This document shows positions 28,201 through 36,059 of a DNA stretch of 64,000 nucleotides, piece after piece (the stretch's first letter is position 1; the number at the start of each line of letters is the position of its first letter). The notes under the pieces were generated by a model that searched no databases, had not been told where the DNA came from, and saw only the letters and a list, made by a program, of their open reading frames with translations. Source of the DNA: JACJXF01 sp038316435 (GTDB lineage Bacteria; Bacteroidota; Bacteroidia; Bacteroidales; GCA-2748055); the NCBI GenBank assembly GCA_038316435.1, contig JBBQAQ010000002.1, positions 62,001-126,000 on the forward strand, given 5' to 3'. A program made the translations under genes and the position numbers.

Positions 28201-30351
28201 ATGAAATCTAAGTCCATCCTTGTTACTGCAATTCTATTGTACTGCCTTTATTTTCAGGTATTTTCACAGAAAGTATTACCAATCTATCTCGATAAAAATC
28301 AAACCATAGATGCAAGAGTTGAAAATGCGCTTTCTTTACTGACATTGGAAGAAAAGATTGCATTGTGTCATGCCCAATCAAAATTCAGCGTAGCCGGTGT
28401 TCCGCGTCTGGGTATCCCTTCCATGTGGATGTCAGATGGCCCTCATGGAATACGCGCCGAGATAAACTGGGGATCATGGGACTATTCAAATTGGACCAGC
28501 GATTCCTGCACTGCATTTCCTTCTCTGACCTGTCTTGCCGCAACCTGGAATCCTGAACTCGCCTATCAGCACGGAGTTGCAATTGGTGAGGAAGCAAGGT
28601 GCCGTGATAAGGATATTTTACTTGCTCCTGGTGTTAACATTTACCGTAGCCCACTGAATGGCAGAAATTTCGAATATCTTGGCGAAGATCCCCTCCTCTC
28701 TTCAGTAATGGTAGTGCCTTATATCAAGGGAGTACAATCGAATGGTGTTGCAGCCTGTGTAAAGCATTACATGGCCAACAATCAGGAAACTTTGCGCGGG
28801 TCAATTAATGTGGAAATGAGCGACAGAGCCTTATATGAAATGTATCTGCCAGCTTTTAAAGCCGCCGTTATGGAAGGGCAGGTTATGTCGGTTATGGGTG
28901 CGTACAATAAGTTCAGAGGTTCCTGGTGTTGCGAAAATCCCTTTTTACTCACAAAAATACTTAAGGAAGACTGGGGTTTTAAAGGGATTGTAATCTCCGA
29001 CTGGAATGCAGTTCACAGTACTAATGCCACTGCACTTGCCGGTCTTGACGTCGAGATGGGAACGGATAATAAGGAATTTAGTGCGTACTTTCTTGCATCA
29101 CCCTTTCTTAAGGAAATACAAAACGGTTCAATCGATATTAAGGTTCTTGATGATAAAGCAAGACGGGTATTAAGAACAATATTCCTGACCGGGATGAATT
29201 CTGAACGTCCATTCGGTTCATTTGGGACTAAAGAACATGCGGAAGTTTCGAGAAAAATTGCTGAAGAGGGAATTGTACTCTTAAAAAACAGCCAGCAACT
29301 TCTCCCTCTAAACATTTCAAGCCTAAAGTCAGTTGCGGTAATTGGTGATAATGCCACAAGAAAACAAATAGTTGGTGGTGGAAGCTCAGAATTGAAGGCA
29401 AAATACGAAATATCCCCCTTGCAAGGCCTAAAGACAAGACTTCCTTCAACTATTGAAATTCATTATTCCCAGGGATATAGTAAAAAGATTGCTGACAATA
29501 TTCAGTTGAATAAAGAAGCTGTTGAACTGGCTGCCAAATCTGATATTGTGCTGTTTATTGGAGGATTAAACAAAGAAGAAGGCCAGGACTGCGAAGGTGC
29601 AGACAGGAAAGATATGAAACTGCCTTACGGACAGGATGAATTAATTGCGGAAATACAAAAAGTTAACCCAAATGTAGTAGTAGTTCTGCTATCAGGGAAT
29701 GCTGTTGAAATGCCATGGATTGCAGGTATCACTTCCATTCTTCAGGTTTGGTATCCTGGTCTGGAAGGTGGAAATGCCATTGCGCGTGTTTTATGCGGAG
29801 ATGTAAATCCATCTGGAAAACTGCCATTTACCTTCCCTGTGAGGCTGGAGCAGAATCCTGCACATGCACTAAATTCCTTCCCAGGAGATGGAGTAAATGT
29901 AACTTACAAAGAAGATATCTACGTGGGGTACAGATGGTTTGAGAAACAAAAGACAGAAGCACTTTTTCCTTTTGGATTCGGACTTTCATATACCAGTTTT
30001 GCTTTTGGGAAGATTCAGGCAGACAATACTAATCTGAGTTCAACCGGTAAAATAAATGTCAGTATCAGTGTGAAGAATACAGGAAAAATCGAAGGTTCAG
30101 AAGTAGTTCAATTATATATTTCGGCGGTAAAACCTATCGAAGAAAGACCCATTAAGGAACTTAAAGCATTTAAAAAAGTTAAACTTGCAGCAGGGGAAGA
30201 AAAAATAGTAAATTTTGAAGTTTCCCCTGAAGACCTAAAGGTTTATTCTGAAAAGGAAAAGGGCTGGGTGATATTTCCAAGTAAATACAAAATTATGATT
30301 GGAAATTCAAGTCGGGATATTTTTGATGCTGTTACGTTAAGTTATAAATAA
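28201..30351 (+). CDS. Glycoside hydrolase family 3 (beta-glucosidase-type), exported
   Basis: 716 aa. A signal peptide (ending near YFQVFSQ) is followed by the GH3 N-terminal barrel (about 30-330) with SMWMSDGPHGIR, GRNFEYLGEDPLLS, VKHYMANNQE and the nucleophile D267 in VISDWNAVHS. The GH3 C-terminal alpha/beta domain (about 355-580) includes GGLNKEEGQDCEGADRKDM. A fibronectin-III-like domain (about 640-705) closes it (GSEVVQLYISAV). It removes terminal beta-linked sugars from oligosaccharides in the periplasm or outside; linkage is not readable. It is monocistronic, with the MITE pair occupying its upstream region. Confidence 0.93.
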   Translation: MKSKSILVTAILLYCLYFQVFSQKVLPIYLDKNQTIDARVENALSLLTLEEKIALCHAQSKFSVAGVPRLGIPSMWMSDGPHGIRAEINWGSWDYSNWTSDSCTAFPSLTCLAATWNPELAYQHGVAIGEEARCRDKDILLAPGVNIYRSPLNGRNFEYLGEDPLLSSVMVVPYIKGVQSNGVAACVKHYMANNQETLRGSINVEMSDRALYEMYLPAFKAAVMEGQVMSVMGAYNKFRGSWCCENPFLLTKILKEDWGFKGIVISDWNAVHSTNATALAGLDVEMGTDNKEFSAYFLASPFLKEIQNGSIDIKVLDDKARRVLRTIFLTGMNSERPFGSFGTKEHAEVSRKIAEEGIVLLKNSQQLLPLNISSLKSVAVIGDNATRKQIVGGGSSELKAKYEISPLQGLKTRLPSTIEIHYSQGYSKKIADNIQLNKEAVELAAKSDIVLFIGGLNKEEGQDCEGADRKDMKLPYGQDELIAEIQKVNPNVVVVLLSGNAVEMPWIAGITSILQVWYPGLEGGNAIARVLCGDVNPSGKLPFTFPVRLEQNPAHALNSFPGDGVNVTYKEDIYVGYRWFEKQKTEALFPFGFGLSYTSFAFGKIQADNTNLSSTGKINVSISVKNTGKIEGSEVVQLYISAVKPIEERPIKELKAFKKVKLAAGEEKIVNFEVSPEDLKVYSEKEKGWVIFPSKYKIMIGNSSRDIFDAVTLSYK

Positions 30352-30362
30352 TCAGATTCTTG

Positions 30363-30388
30363 CAGGCATTTTCTATTAAAAAACGCCT
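30363..30388. terminator. Weak hairpin between convergent genes
   Basis: AGGCATTTT and AAAACGCCT pair with one mismatch around a short A/T-rich loop, between the convergent stops at 30351 and 30428. T-rich and A-rich flanks are short, so termination strength is uncertain. Confidence 0.35.
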
Positions 30389-30427
30389 AATGAATTCCAG
30401 AAAACCATTTCTAGGTTGCCTTTGGTA

Positions 30428-31894
30428 TTATTGATTAACTTCAGTAACCTCAAAAATCTGATTTCTGTCCCATTCAACCCAATATTTCAGAGCATTTTGG
30501 CGTATTAGTTTCCAGTATCCATCATCCATCAGGCCAAACTTTACAATACCTTCAGCGATATCTGCATCAACCATTTTAAGATATTCAGGTTTGAGAGTGA
30601 TTCTAATGGATTTATTCTGATAAGAAAAAACTGCTGACGGTTTGGCTATAATGTCATCAGACAGTTTTATTGTCCCCATTCCTAAGGTTGCGCCTGTACT
30701 TACCTGAATTCCATCAATCAGACATGAATATGGAGGTTTGGTTCCTGCATAGGCAACGACTTTTAACATGTCAGATCCTACTCCAAAATATTCCCTTGCC
30801 CGAATCCCCATCTTTGCTCCAACAATTGAGAATACACCAAGGTGTCCATGGAATTCGTCTGTCATTACATTCGCTTTCCATTCGTCCATTCCGTAGAGTG
30901 CAATTGCAGTATCAATAATCGGACGAACATCATAATTGAACATTTCACGTTGAACAGGGAAAGAATTAAACACAACATTCGACTTTACAGCATAATTCCC
31001 ATTTATCATATCAATAATCACTTCCCTCACTCCATTTTCATTATATTCCTGGTTATGCCTGATTATTGTTTTACCCATCAAAGGAGTGATTCCAAATAGC
31101 TCAGGATTAGTTAGATATATTGAAACCAGTTCGTCACAAAGATTAAAATGTTTTTGCATAAGTCTTTTATAAACAATAGGTTGACTATGAACCTTTGAAA
31201 ATACCGAAGCAAGAACTGTTGTTGATTTCACGCATACTTCATACAAGGCTGAGTCGAATCGTGAATTCTCATAGTTCAGGTTTGAAATGACATCAATGCG
31301 AATCCCTGATCCAAAAACAATTTCTGCTGCTTCTTTGTCATATTCATAATTAAATCCCGAAAGAGGTTTTACATATCCATTATACCAAATGATTCGTTCG
31401 ATATTGTTAAGGATTGACTTTTTTTCTTTTACGAGTTTTTCAATATTAGTGAGAGGGCCAAGACATATTAGAATAGTTTTCTCTTTTGAATTTTCAATAT
31501 TTTTAACCAGACAATCGAAAGAATTTAAAATTGGTTTAATGTTATCGATAGCTGTACCCCATGTAAATTGCCGGTTAAATTCTCTCCAAGGAGGAGCAAC
31601 ATTCGGGAGATCATCGCCAAGTGCAACAGGAATAGAATCAGCCTTAAATTCATGAAGAAGAGTGTGTATTTTTTGAACACCTTCCTTTGGAGGAATTGAT
31701 CCATCGCATGTAACTATTGCTTTTATTGTGATTTCTGGCCGAGACAATAAAAGGCTTATAGCCCGCATATCATCAATTGCACAATCCGTATCAATAATTA
31801 CAGCATGACTATTGTGTTCGTGTAAAGGCTGCGAAAAAGCAATCCCGGAAAAATAAAATATGCTGATTAATGTAAAAGCCAATCGAATTTTCAT
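30428..31894 (-). CDS. Secreted nucleoside hydrolase fused to an FmdE-like domain
   Basis: 488 aa with an N-terminal signal peptide (MKIRLAFTLISIFYFSGIAFS). Residues about 30-340 form an inosine-uridine-type nucleoside hydrolase domain; the Ca-binding start VIIDTDCAIDDMRAI fits the DTDxxxDD pattern and ILICLGPLTNIEKL fits the family. Residues about 355-485 resemble FmdE: DEFHGHLGVFSIVGAKMG, then GIQVSTGATLGMGTIKL. The usual Cys after HGHL is Gly here. It is the last gene of the CbiMNQO-type importer operon, 25 bases after cbiO. The role is unknown; see findings. Confidence 0.8.
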   Translation of the reverse strand: MKIRLAFTLISIFYFSGIAFSQPLHEHNSHAVIIDTDCAIDDMRAISLLLSRPEITIKAIVTCDGSIPPKEGVQKIHTLLHEFKADSIPVALGDDLPNVAPPWREFNRQFTWGTAIDNIKPILNSFDCLVKNIENSKEKTILICLGPLTNIEKLVKEKKSILNNIERIIWYNGYVKPLSGFNYEYDKEAAEIVFGSGIRIDVISNLNYENSRFDSALYEVCVKSTTVLASVFSKVHSQPIVYKRLMQKHFNLCDELVSIYLTNPELFGITPLMGKTIIRHNQEYNENGVREVIIDMINGNYAVKSNVVFNSFPVQREMFNYDVRPIIDTAIALYGMDEWKANVMTDEFHGHLGVFSIVGAKMGIRAREYFGVGSDMLKVVAYAGTKPPYSCLIDGIQVSTGATLGMGTIKLSDDIIAKPSAVFSYQNKSIRITLKPEYLKMVDADIAEGIVKFGLMDDGYWKLIRQNALKYWVEWDRNQIFEVTEVNQ

Positions 31895-31919
31895 AATTAG
31901 TTTATAAGATTTTTATAAT

Positions 31920-32729
31920 TCAATGTTTATGAAACACATAATGAGAATGGTAATGACGGTGCTCTTCATTTCCATGTTTGTGAATATGTTCATGAATCAG
32001 ATTCACTGAAATCAGGAGTTTCTCATCACCAAGGATTTCAGATGCCATCCCGATTTTTTGAATGCCATGCTCCTCGGTTAGCACTGCAACGCGGGGTTGC
32101 AAATGATCGATTAAATCGAGGTGGTGGGTTGTGAAAATGATGGTTTTCCCGGCTCTGTTCAATTCGAGAAGAAGTTCAATAAAGAAGGATTGAGTCTTTG
32201 GATCAAGACTTGCAAGTGGCTCATCAATAAGCAGAACTTCAGGGTTCATAGTAAGAACAGAGGCGATAGCAACTTTTTTCTTTTCACCGCCAGACAGCAT
32301 GTATACCGGGCGATCTTTCAGGTAGCCAATTTCAAGATAAGCTAGAGTTTGTTCCGCTCTTTCTCTTGCTATTTCAAGGGGGATATTAAGCTGAAGAGGG
32401 CCAAATAGTAGTTCGTCAAAAACACAAGGACAAAACAATTGAATTTCAGGATTTTGGAAAATATATGCATTGGATTGACGAAATGAATTTCTAAAACTGT
32501 TATCGTTCATGGATTTTTCATTCACCTGCTTCCCTTTAAAATAAACCTCCCCTGAATCAGGAAAAATCAGAGCATTGATAATATGCAGCAATGAAGATTT
32601 TCCGCTTCCGTTAAGTCCGATGATGGAAAACATCTCTCCAGCATTAATTGTAAGGTTGATATCCTTAAGCGCTGGAATTTTCCCGAAATAAGAATAATCA
32701 ACATTCTTTAATGAAATAATACTTTCCAT
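31920..32729 (-). CDS. cbiO: CbiO/NikO-type ABC ATPase of a cobalt/nickel ECF importer
   Basis: 269 aa. Walker A GLNGSGKS at residues 38-45, signature MLSGGEKKKVAIAS, Walker B VLLIDEPLASLD and the switch His in IIFTTHHLDLID. It powers uptake of a transition-metal ion through the membrane complex. The last 25 residues are strikingly His-rich (EHIHKHGNEEHRHYHSHY), a probable metal-binding tail. It starts 7 bases after cbiQ. Group I ECF systems use a single CbiO-type ATPase, as here. Confidence 0.9.
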   Translation of the reverse strand: MESIISLKNVDYSYFGKIPALKDINLTINAGEMFSIIGLNGSGKSSLLHIINALIFPDSGEVYFKGKQVNEKSMNDNSFRNSFRQSNAYIFQNPEIQLFCPCVFDELLFGPLQLNIPLEIARERAEQTLAYLEIGYLKDRPVYMLSGGEKKKVAIASVLTMNPEVLLIDEPLASLDPKTQSFFIELLLELNRAGKTIIFTTHHLDLIDHLQPRVAVLTEEHGIQKIGMASEILGDEKLLISVNLIHEHIHKHGNEEHRHYHSHYVFHKH

Positions 32730-32736
32730 AATAAAT

Positions 32737-33657
32737 CTATACCAGTATTAAAATAATTCCAAAAGTCAAGACAATAAATACCGCAATAAAATCTGTATAA
32801 CCAATTTTATTCTGAGAATGTAAAAATATTCTCCCATGATACCCCCTTGAAACCATTGCATTGTAGGTGTTTTCATAAATACCTGCTGAACGCTTAAAAA
32901 TATAAAACACACGTCCACTTACCAATTCCCTTATATTATCATTTTTTAAATTTACTGAAAGCCTGGATTTTAAAGCAAAGTAGACCTCATCAATAGTTCG
33001 CGTGAGAATAAAGATGAATTTATATGCGAGGCTTATTATCATGAGGAAAGTGTCAGGAATTCCAATTAGTTTAAACGATTTTATGAATGCAGGGAACGAT
33101 GTGGTGTAGACAATAAGTAGGGAAAAAGAAACCGAGTTTAATACTCTCAGAAAAAGAATAGAAACCACTTCAAAACCATTTTTCGTAAACCCAATATTTG
33201 CCGGAATTGAATATATCCAGAATTTTGAAGGCGCGTCAAATGAAAAAAGATTTATGATGATATCTCCGGGAGTAAAAATATTCAGAGCGGCCGGAAACGA
33301 CACAAAGAACCCAAAAAAGAAGGCAAGGAGAAAAATCTTTCGGTAAACCTGAAAAAGATTAAGCTTCGATAAAACATACACGAAGAATATAAATGCAAAA
33401 ATCCACAATTGAGCCGTGACCGTATGAAGTACGCTAACAACAACTACAAGAAAAATTAACGAGATTAGCTTTATATGGGAATGGATTTTATGAATAATGC
33501 TTTTCTTATCCGCATTTTCGGCTTGCAGATACATGGTTTTTATTGCTTTGGCGGAATGTAGAAGTGTCGTATCAATAAATGAAAGATTTGCTTTTTTATG
33601 ACATGTAAAAGTCTGCTCATCAGAAATAAGTAAATATGTAGGAATCTTATTTTTCAT
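32737..33657 (-). CDS. cbiQ: CbiQ/NikQ transmembrane coupling protein (EcfT-type)
   Basis: 306 aa. Hydrophobic segments begin around residue 65 (ISLIFLVVVVSVLHTVTAQLW) and the coupling helix region near the C-terminus has DEVYFALKSRLSVNLK and AMVSRGYHGRIF, the second being the conserved A-R-G motif of EcfT/CbiQ that contacts the ATPase. The first 60 residues are hydrophilic and longer than usual, with CHKK and several His. The start overlaps the end of the PDGLE gene by 11 bases, indicating translational coupling. Confidence 0.88.
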   Translation of the reverse strand: MKNKIPTYLLISDEQTFTCHKKANLSFIDTTLLHSAKAIKTMYLQAENADKKSIIHKIHSHIKLISLIFLVVVVSVLHTVTAQLWIFAFIFFVYVLSKLNLFQVYRKIFLLAFFFGFFVSFPAALNIFTPGDIIINLFSFDAPSKFWIYSIPANIGFTKNGFEVVSILFLRVLNSVSFSLLIVYTTSFPAFIKSFKLIGIPDTFLMIISLAYKFIFILTRTIDEVYFALKSRLSVNLKNDNIRELVSGRVFYIFKRSAGIYENTYNAMVSRGYHGRIFLHSQNKIGYTDFIAVFIVLTFGIILILV

Positions 33658-33988
33658 TTTTAATCAAAATCTTAGAAACCAACAACATCGCCAGATAAGA
33701 AAGTGTGGCCCCGGCAATTCCCGATACAATATAATAACCTGATTGATGCACTACTGATGAATCATTGCTATTAAGTGAATAGTCGGGTACCGGAGCTGCC
33801 CATAAATCTGTATATTTTGCTAATCCGGAGGGAACGTATCCAAGCAGGTCTCTGAGTGTTATTGCTGACCACTCTCCCCAGGCATCGCCGGCATTAAAAA
33901 CCAAAGGCAATAGGATCCCAATTGGAGTGAGAAAACTGAGGATCAGTAAAACAATCAGGATTTTTTTCTGAAGTTTATCAAGTTTCAT
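33647..33988 (-). CDS. PDGLE-domain small membrane subunit (CbiN/NikN-like)
   Basis: 113 aa with two membrane helices (ILIVLLILSFLTPIGILLPLVF near the start; IAGATLSYLAMLLVSKIL near the end). The middle holds GYVPSGLAKYTDLWAAPVPDY, characteristic of PDGLE-type proteins, which take the place of CbiN/NikN in cobalt and nickel importers. It overlaps cbiM by 11 bases upstream and cbiQ by 11 bases downstream, so the three membrane parts are made together. Confidence 0.87.
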   Translation of the reverse strand: MKLDKLQKKILIVLLILSFLTPIGILLPLVFNAGDAWGEWSAITLRDLLGYVPSGLAKYTDLWAAPVPDYSLNSNDSSVVHQSGYYIVSGIAGATLSYLAMLLVSKILIKNEK

Positions 33989-34670
33989 TTTTTACTCCTT
34001 TCCTAAACGCATAGATTAATGAAGGTTCGCTTTTTACAAAATAACCTAGGATCAGCGCAGTAACTATCCCCTCAATTATTCCAAAAAACAACAAATGCTC
34101 AATAGCCATTGCTGGAATTGCAACACTCAGATCGTAAGGGCAATACAATGCTTTTCCATCGGCAGAAGATGCAATAATTGGCTGAATCCCAAATTCAACA
34201 GCTGTTAATATTGCAGTCAAAACCAGACTGAAATATCCTGCTAAAAACGCAGCAATTTTAACTCCATATTTCCCCTTAAAACCAGCCAGAAGTTTAAAAA
34301 TATAAAATGCTGAAAAAGGCATAAACACAGCCATATTAAAGCAATTTGCTCCAATGGCTGTTATTCCTCCATCACCAAAAACAAGCGCCTGTATGATCAA
34401 GGCCACCGAAATTGCTATACTTGCTGCCCAGGGACCAAATAAAACAGCTATTACTGCCGCTCCAACTGCATGTCCTGTTGTACCTCCGGGTATTGGCAGG
34501 TTAAACATCATAATTAAAAAAGAAAATGCAGCAGCCATTCCCAGGTATGGAATATTTTTCGCAGAAACATCTTTTTTAACTCTTTTCACTGCAACCGCAG
34601 CGATCGGAACGAACACAGCAAATAAGGGAATATATGTCTGAGGACTTAAATAACCGTCGGGAATATGCAT
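33978..34670 (-). CDS. cbiM: CbiM/NikM substrate-binding membrane subunit of a Co/Ni importer
   Basis: 230 aa. It begins MHIPDGYLSPQTYIP; in CbiM/NikM the free N-terminus and His2 chelate the metal, so this start is functionally fixed. The segment GGTTGHAVGAAVIAVLFGPW supplies a further ligand His. About seven hydrophobic segments. It is the first gene of the operon cbiM-PDGLE-cbiQ-cbiO-nucleoside hydrolase/FmdE. Cobalt and nickel transporters cannot be told apart with confidence by eye. No cobalamin riboswitch is visible upstream. Confidence 0.92.
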   Translation of the reverse strand: MHIPDGYLSPQTYIPLFAVFVPIAAVAVKRVKKDVSAKNIPYLGMAAAFSFLIMMFNLPIPGGTTGHAVGAAVIAVLFGPWAASIAISVALIIQALVFGDGGITAIGANCFNMAVFMPFSAFYIFKLLAGFKGKYGVKIAAFLAGYFSLVLTAILTAVEFGIQPIIASSADGKALYCPYDLSVAIPAMAIEHLLFFGIIEGIVTALILGYFVKSEPSLIYAFRKGVKNET

Positions 34671-34752
34671 AAAATATAGTTCGATTCAGGTAAATGAATT
34701 TAAAGCATGTCAGCGAATTATCTTCGGACGTCATTGCTTAGGGATTACACCC

Positions 34753-34784
34753 AATTTGTGTTACTTTTTATAAATTCGTGTTAC
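34753..34784. promoter_or_regulatory. Direct repeat that may be an operator upstream of the metal importer
   Basis: AATTTGTGTTAC (34753-34764) and AATTCGTGTTAC (34773-34784) differ by one base and start 20 bases apart, about two helical turns. They lie between the divergent starts of cbiM (34670) and the CBM9-like gene (34923). A regulator binding one DNA face is possible; no known metal-regulator consensus is matched. Confidence 0.35.
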
Positions 34785-34922
34785 AAATCTATACAATTTG
34801 TTTCAAAATCCCTATAAAAAAAACACTGTAATGTAGAATACTTCTAAACCACAGGCGAAAAGAAAAAAACCAAATCCATTTCATTAACTTGTAAAAAATT
34901 AGAAATCCAAATTATTCAATCA

Positions 34923-36008
34923 ATGAAATTCGTTAAATTTCTCATAATCAATCTGTTTCTATTTACTACAATTCTGTTTTCAGTATATAGCAGTCCCAAA
35001 CTAGGCGATACCATTCAGTCACCCCGCATAATTCAAGTTCCGGTTATTGATGGCTCAGGCAGTGATAAATGCTGGGATTCAGCTATATGGAACCCCATGC
35101 CTTATGTTTGGATTCCTTATGGCACGGCACTTTCTGCTGCTGATTTTACAGGACATTTTAAAACTGTTTGGAATGCCGAAAAAAATCTGATGTACTTTTT
35201 ATTCGAAATAACTGATGATATCTTTGTTAATGGATATATTTTTTCCAAAACCAATGGGAATTATTATTTGTACGATGTTGTTGAACTTTTTATTGATGAG
35301 GACAGGTCAGGAGGGCTTCATGAAACCAATAACAATGCTTTTGCTTATCACATAACAAATGGAAATGCAAGCGTTGAATACGATGCCATTGATATGTGGA
35401 ATACGGAAAGGGTAAATTACAGAAATCATTTTCCGGAGTTTAAAAGGGTAAAAAACGGAACTGTTTATACTTGGGAATTCTCGATGATGGTATTGAATTC
35501 CTCCTACACTCCTACTTCTGTTCTTGATAATTACAGGCCTACCTTGACAGTTGGTAAGAAAATGGGGTTTTCGGCGGCATACTGCGATGACGATCATTCC
35601 TCAGCAAATCTGGTACGCGATCATTTTATCGCATCAAAATATCAGACTCAGGCGAACAGCAATGAATCCTATAAAAATGCTTCAATTTTTGGCCTATTAC
35701 AACTTGTCGCAGAGCCAACAGCTATTCCGAATTCAGTAAAAGATCTAAGTGTTTTTGAAGCTAAAAAATTAGATGTTTTCCCAAACCCCGTTTCGGATTT
35801 AGCATCTGTCAGTTTTAGCAGCAATTACATTGGAACTGTTGATGTTTCTGTCTTTAATGCAATTGGACAGACAATCAGTAAGGCAAAATTCAACAAGACT
35901 CAACAACTTTTTAAACAAAATCTTGATTTTAGCAACAACGCTTCGGGCTTATACATCATAAGCATTACCGCAGGAACCGAGAAATTATTTTCGAAGGTAC
36001 TCAGGTAA
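34923..36008 (+). CDS. Exported CBM9-like sugar-binding protein with T9SS sorting domain
   Basis: 361 aa. Signal peptide at the start (MKFVKFLIINLFLFTTILFS). Residues about 35-260 resemble the CBM9-like/DOMON fold: VIDGSGSDKCWDSAIW, a Trp-rich early part and YDVVELFIDEDRSGG. Residues about 285-361 are a type A C-terminal sorting domain (LDVFPNPVSDLASVSF, GLYIISITAGTEKLFSKVLR), which directs secretion through the type IX system and attachment to the surface. Substrate unknown. It is followed by another T9SS protein 51 bases later. Confidence 0.85.
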   Translation: MKFVKFLIINLFLFTTILFSVYSSPKLGDTIQSPRIIQVPVIDGSGSDKCWDSAIWNPMPYVWIPYGTALSAADFTGHFKTVWNAEKNLMYFLFEITDDIFVNGYIFSKTNGNYYLYDVVELFIDEDRSGGLHETNNNAFAYHITNGNASVEYDAIDMWNTERVNYRNHFPEFKRVKNGTVYTWEFSMMVLNSSYTPTSVLDNYRPTLTVGKKMGFSAAYCDDDHSSANLVRDHFIASKYQTQANSNESYKNASIFGLLQLVAEPTAIPNSVKDLSVFEAKKLDVFPNPVSDLASVSFSSNYIGTVDVSVFNAIGQTISKAKFNKTQQLFKQNLDFSNNASGLYIISITAGTEKLFSKVLR

Positions 36009-36059
36009 TACTTTTTTAGAACAGAATAACACTTTCTACAAATACATAAATCTCAAATT

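Noticed and set aside
34671..34922. Cobalamin riboswitch upstream of cbiM
   Set aside because: I looked for the B12-box pattern on the minus strand and found none; only a direct repeat is present.
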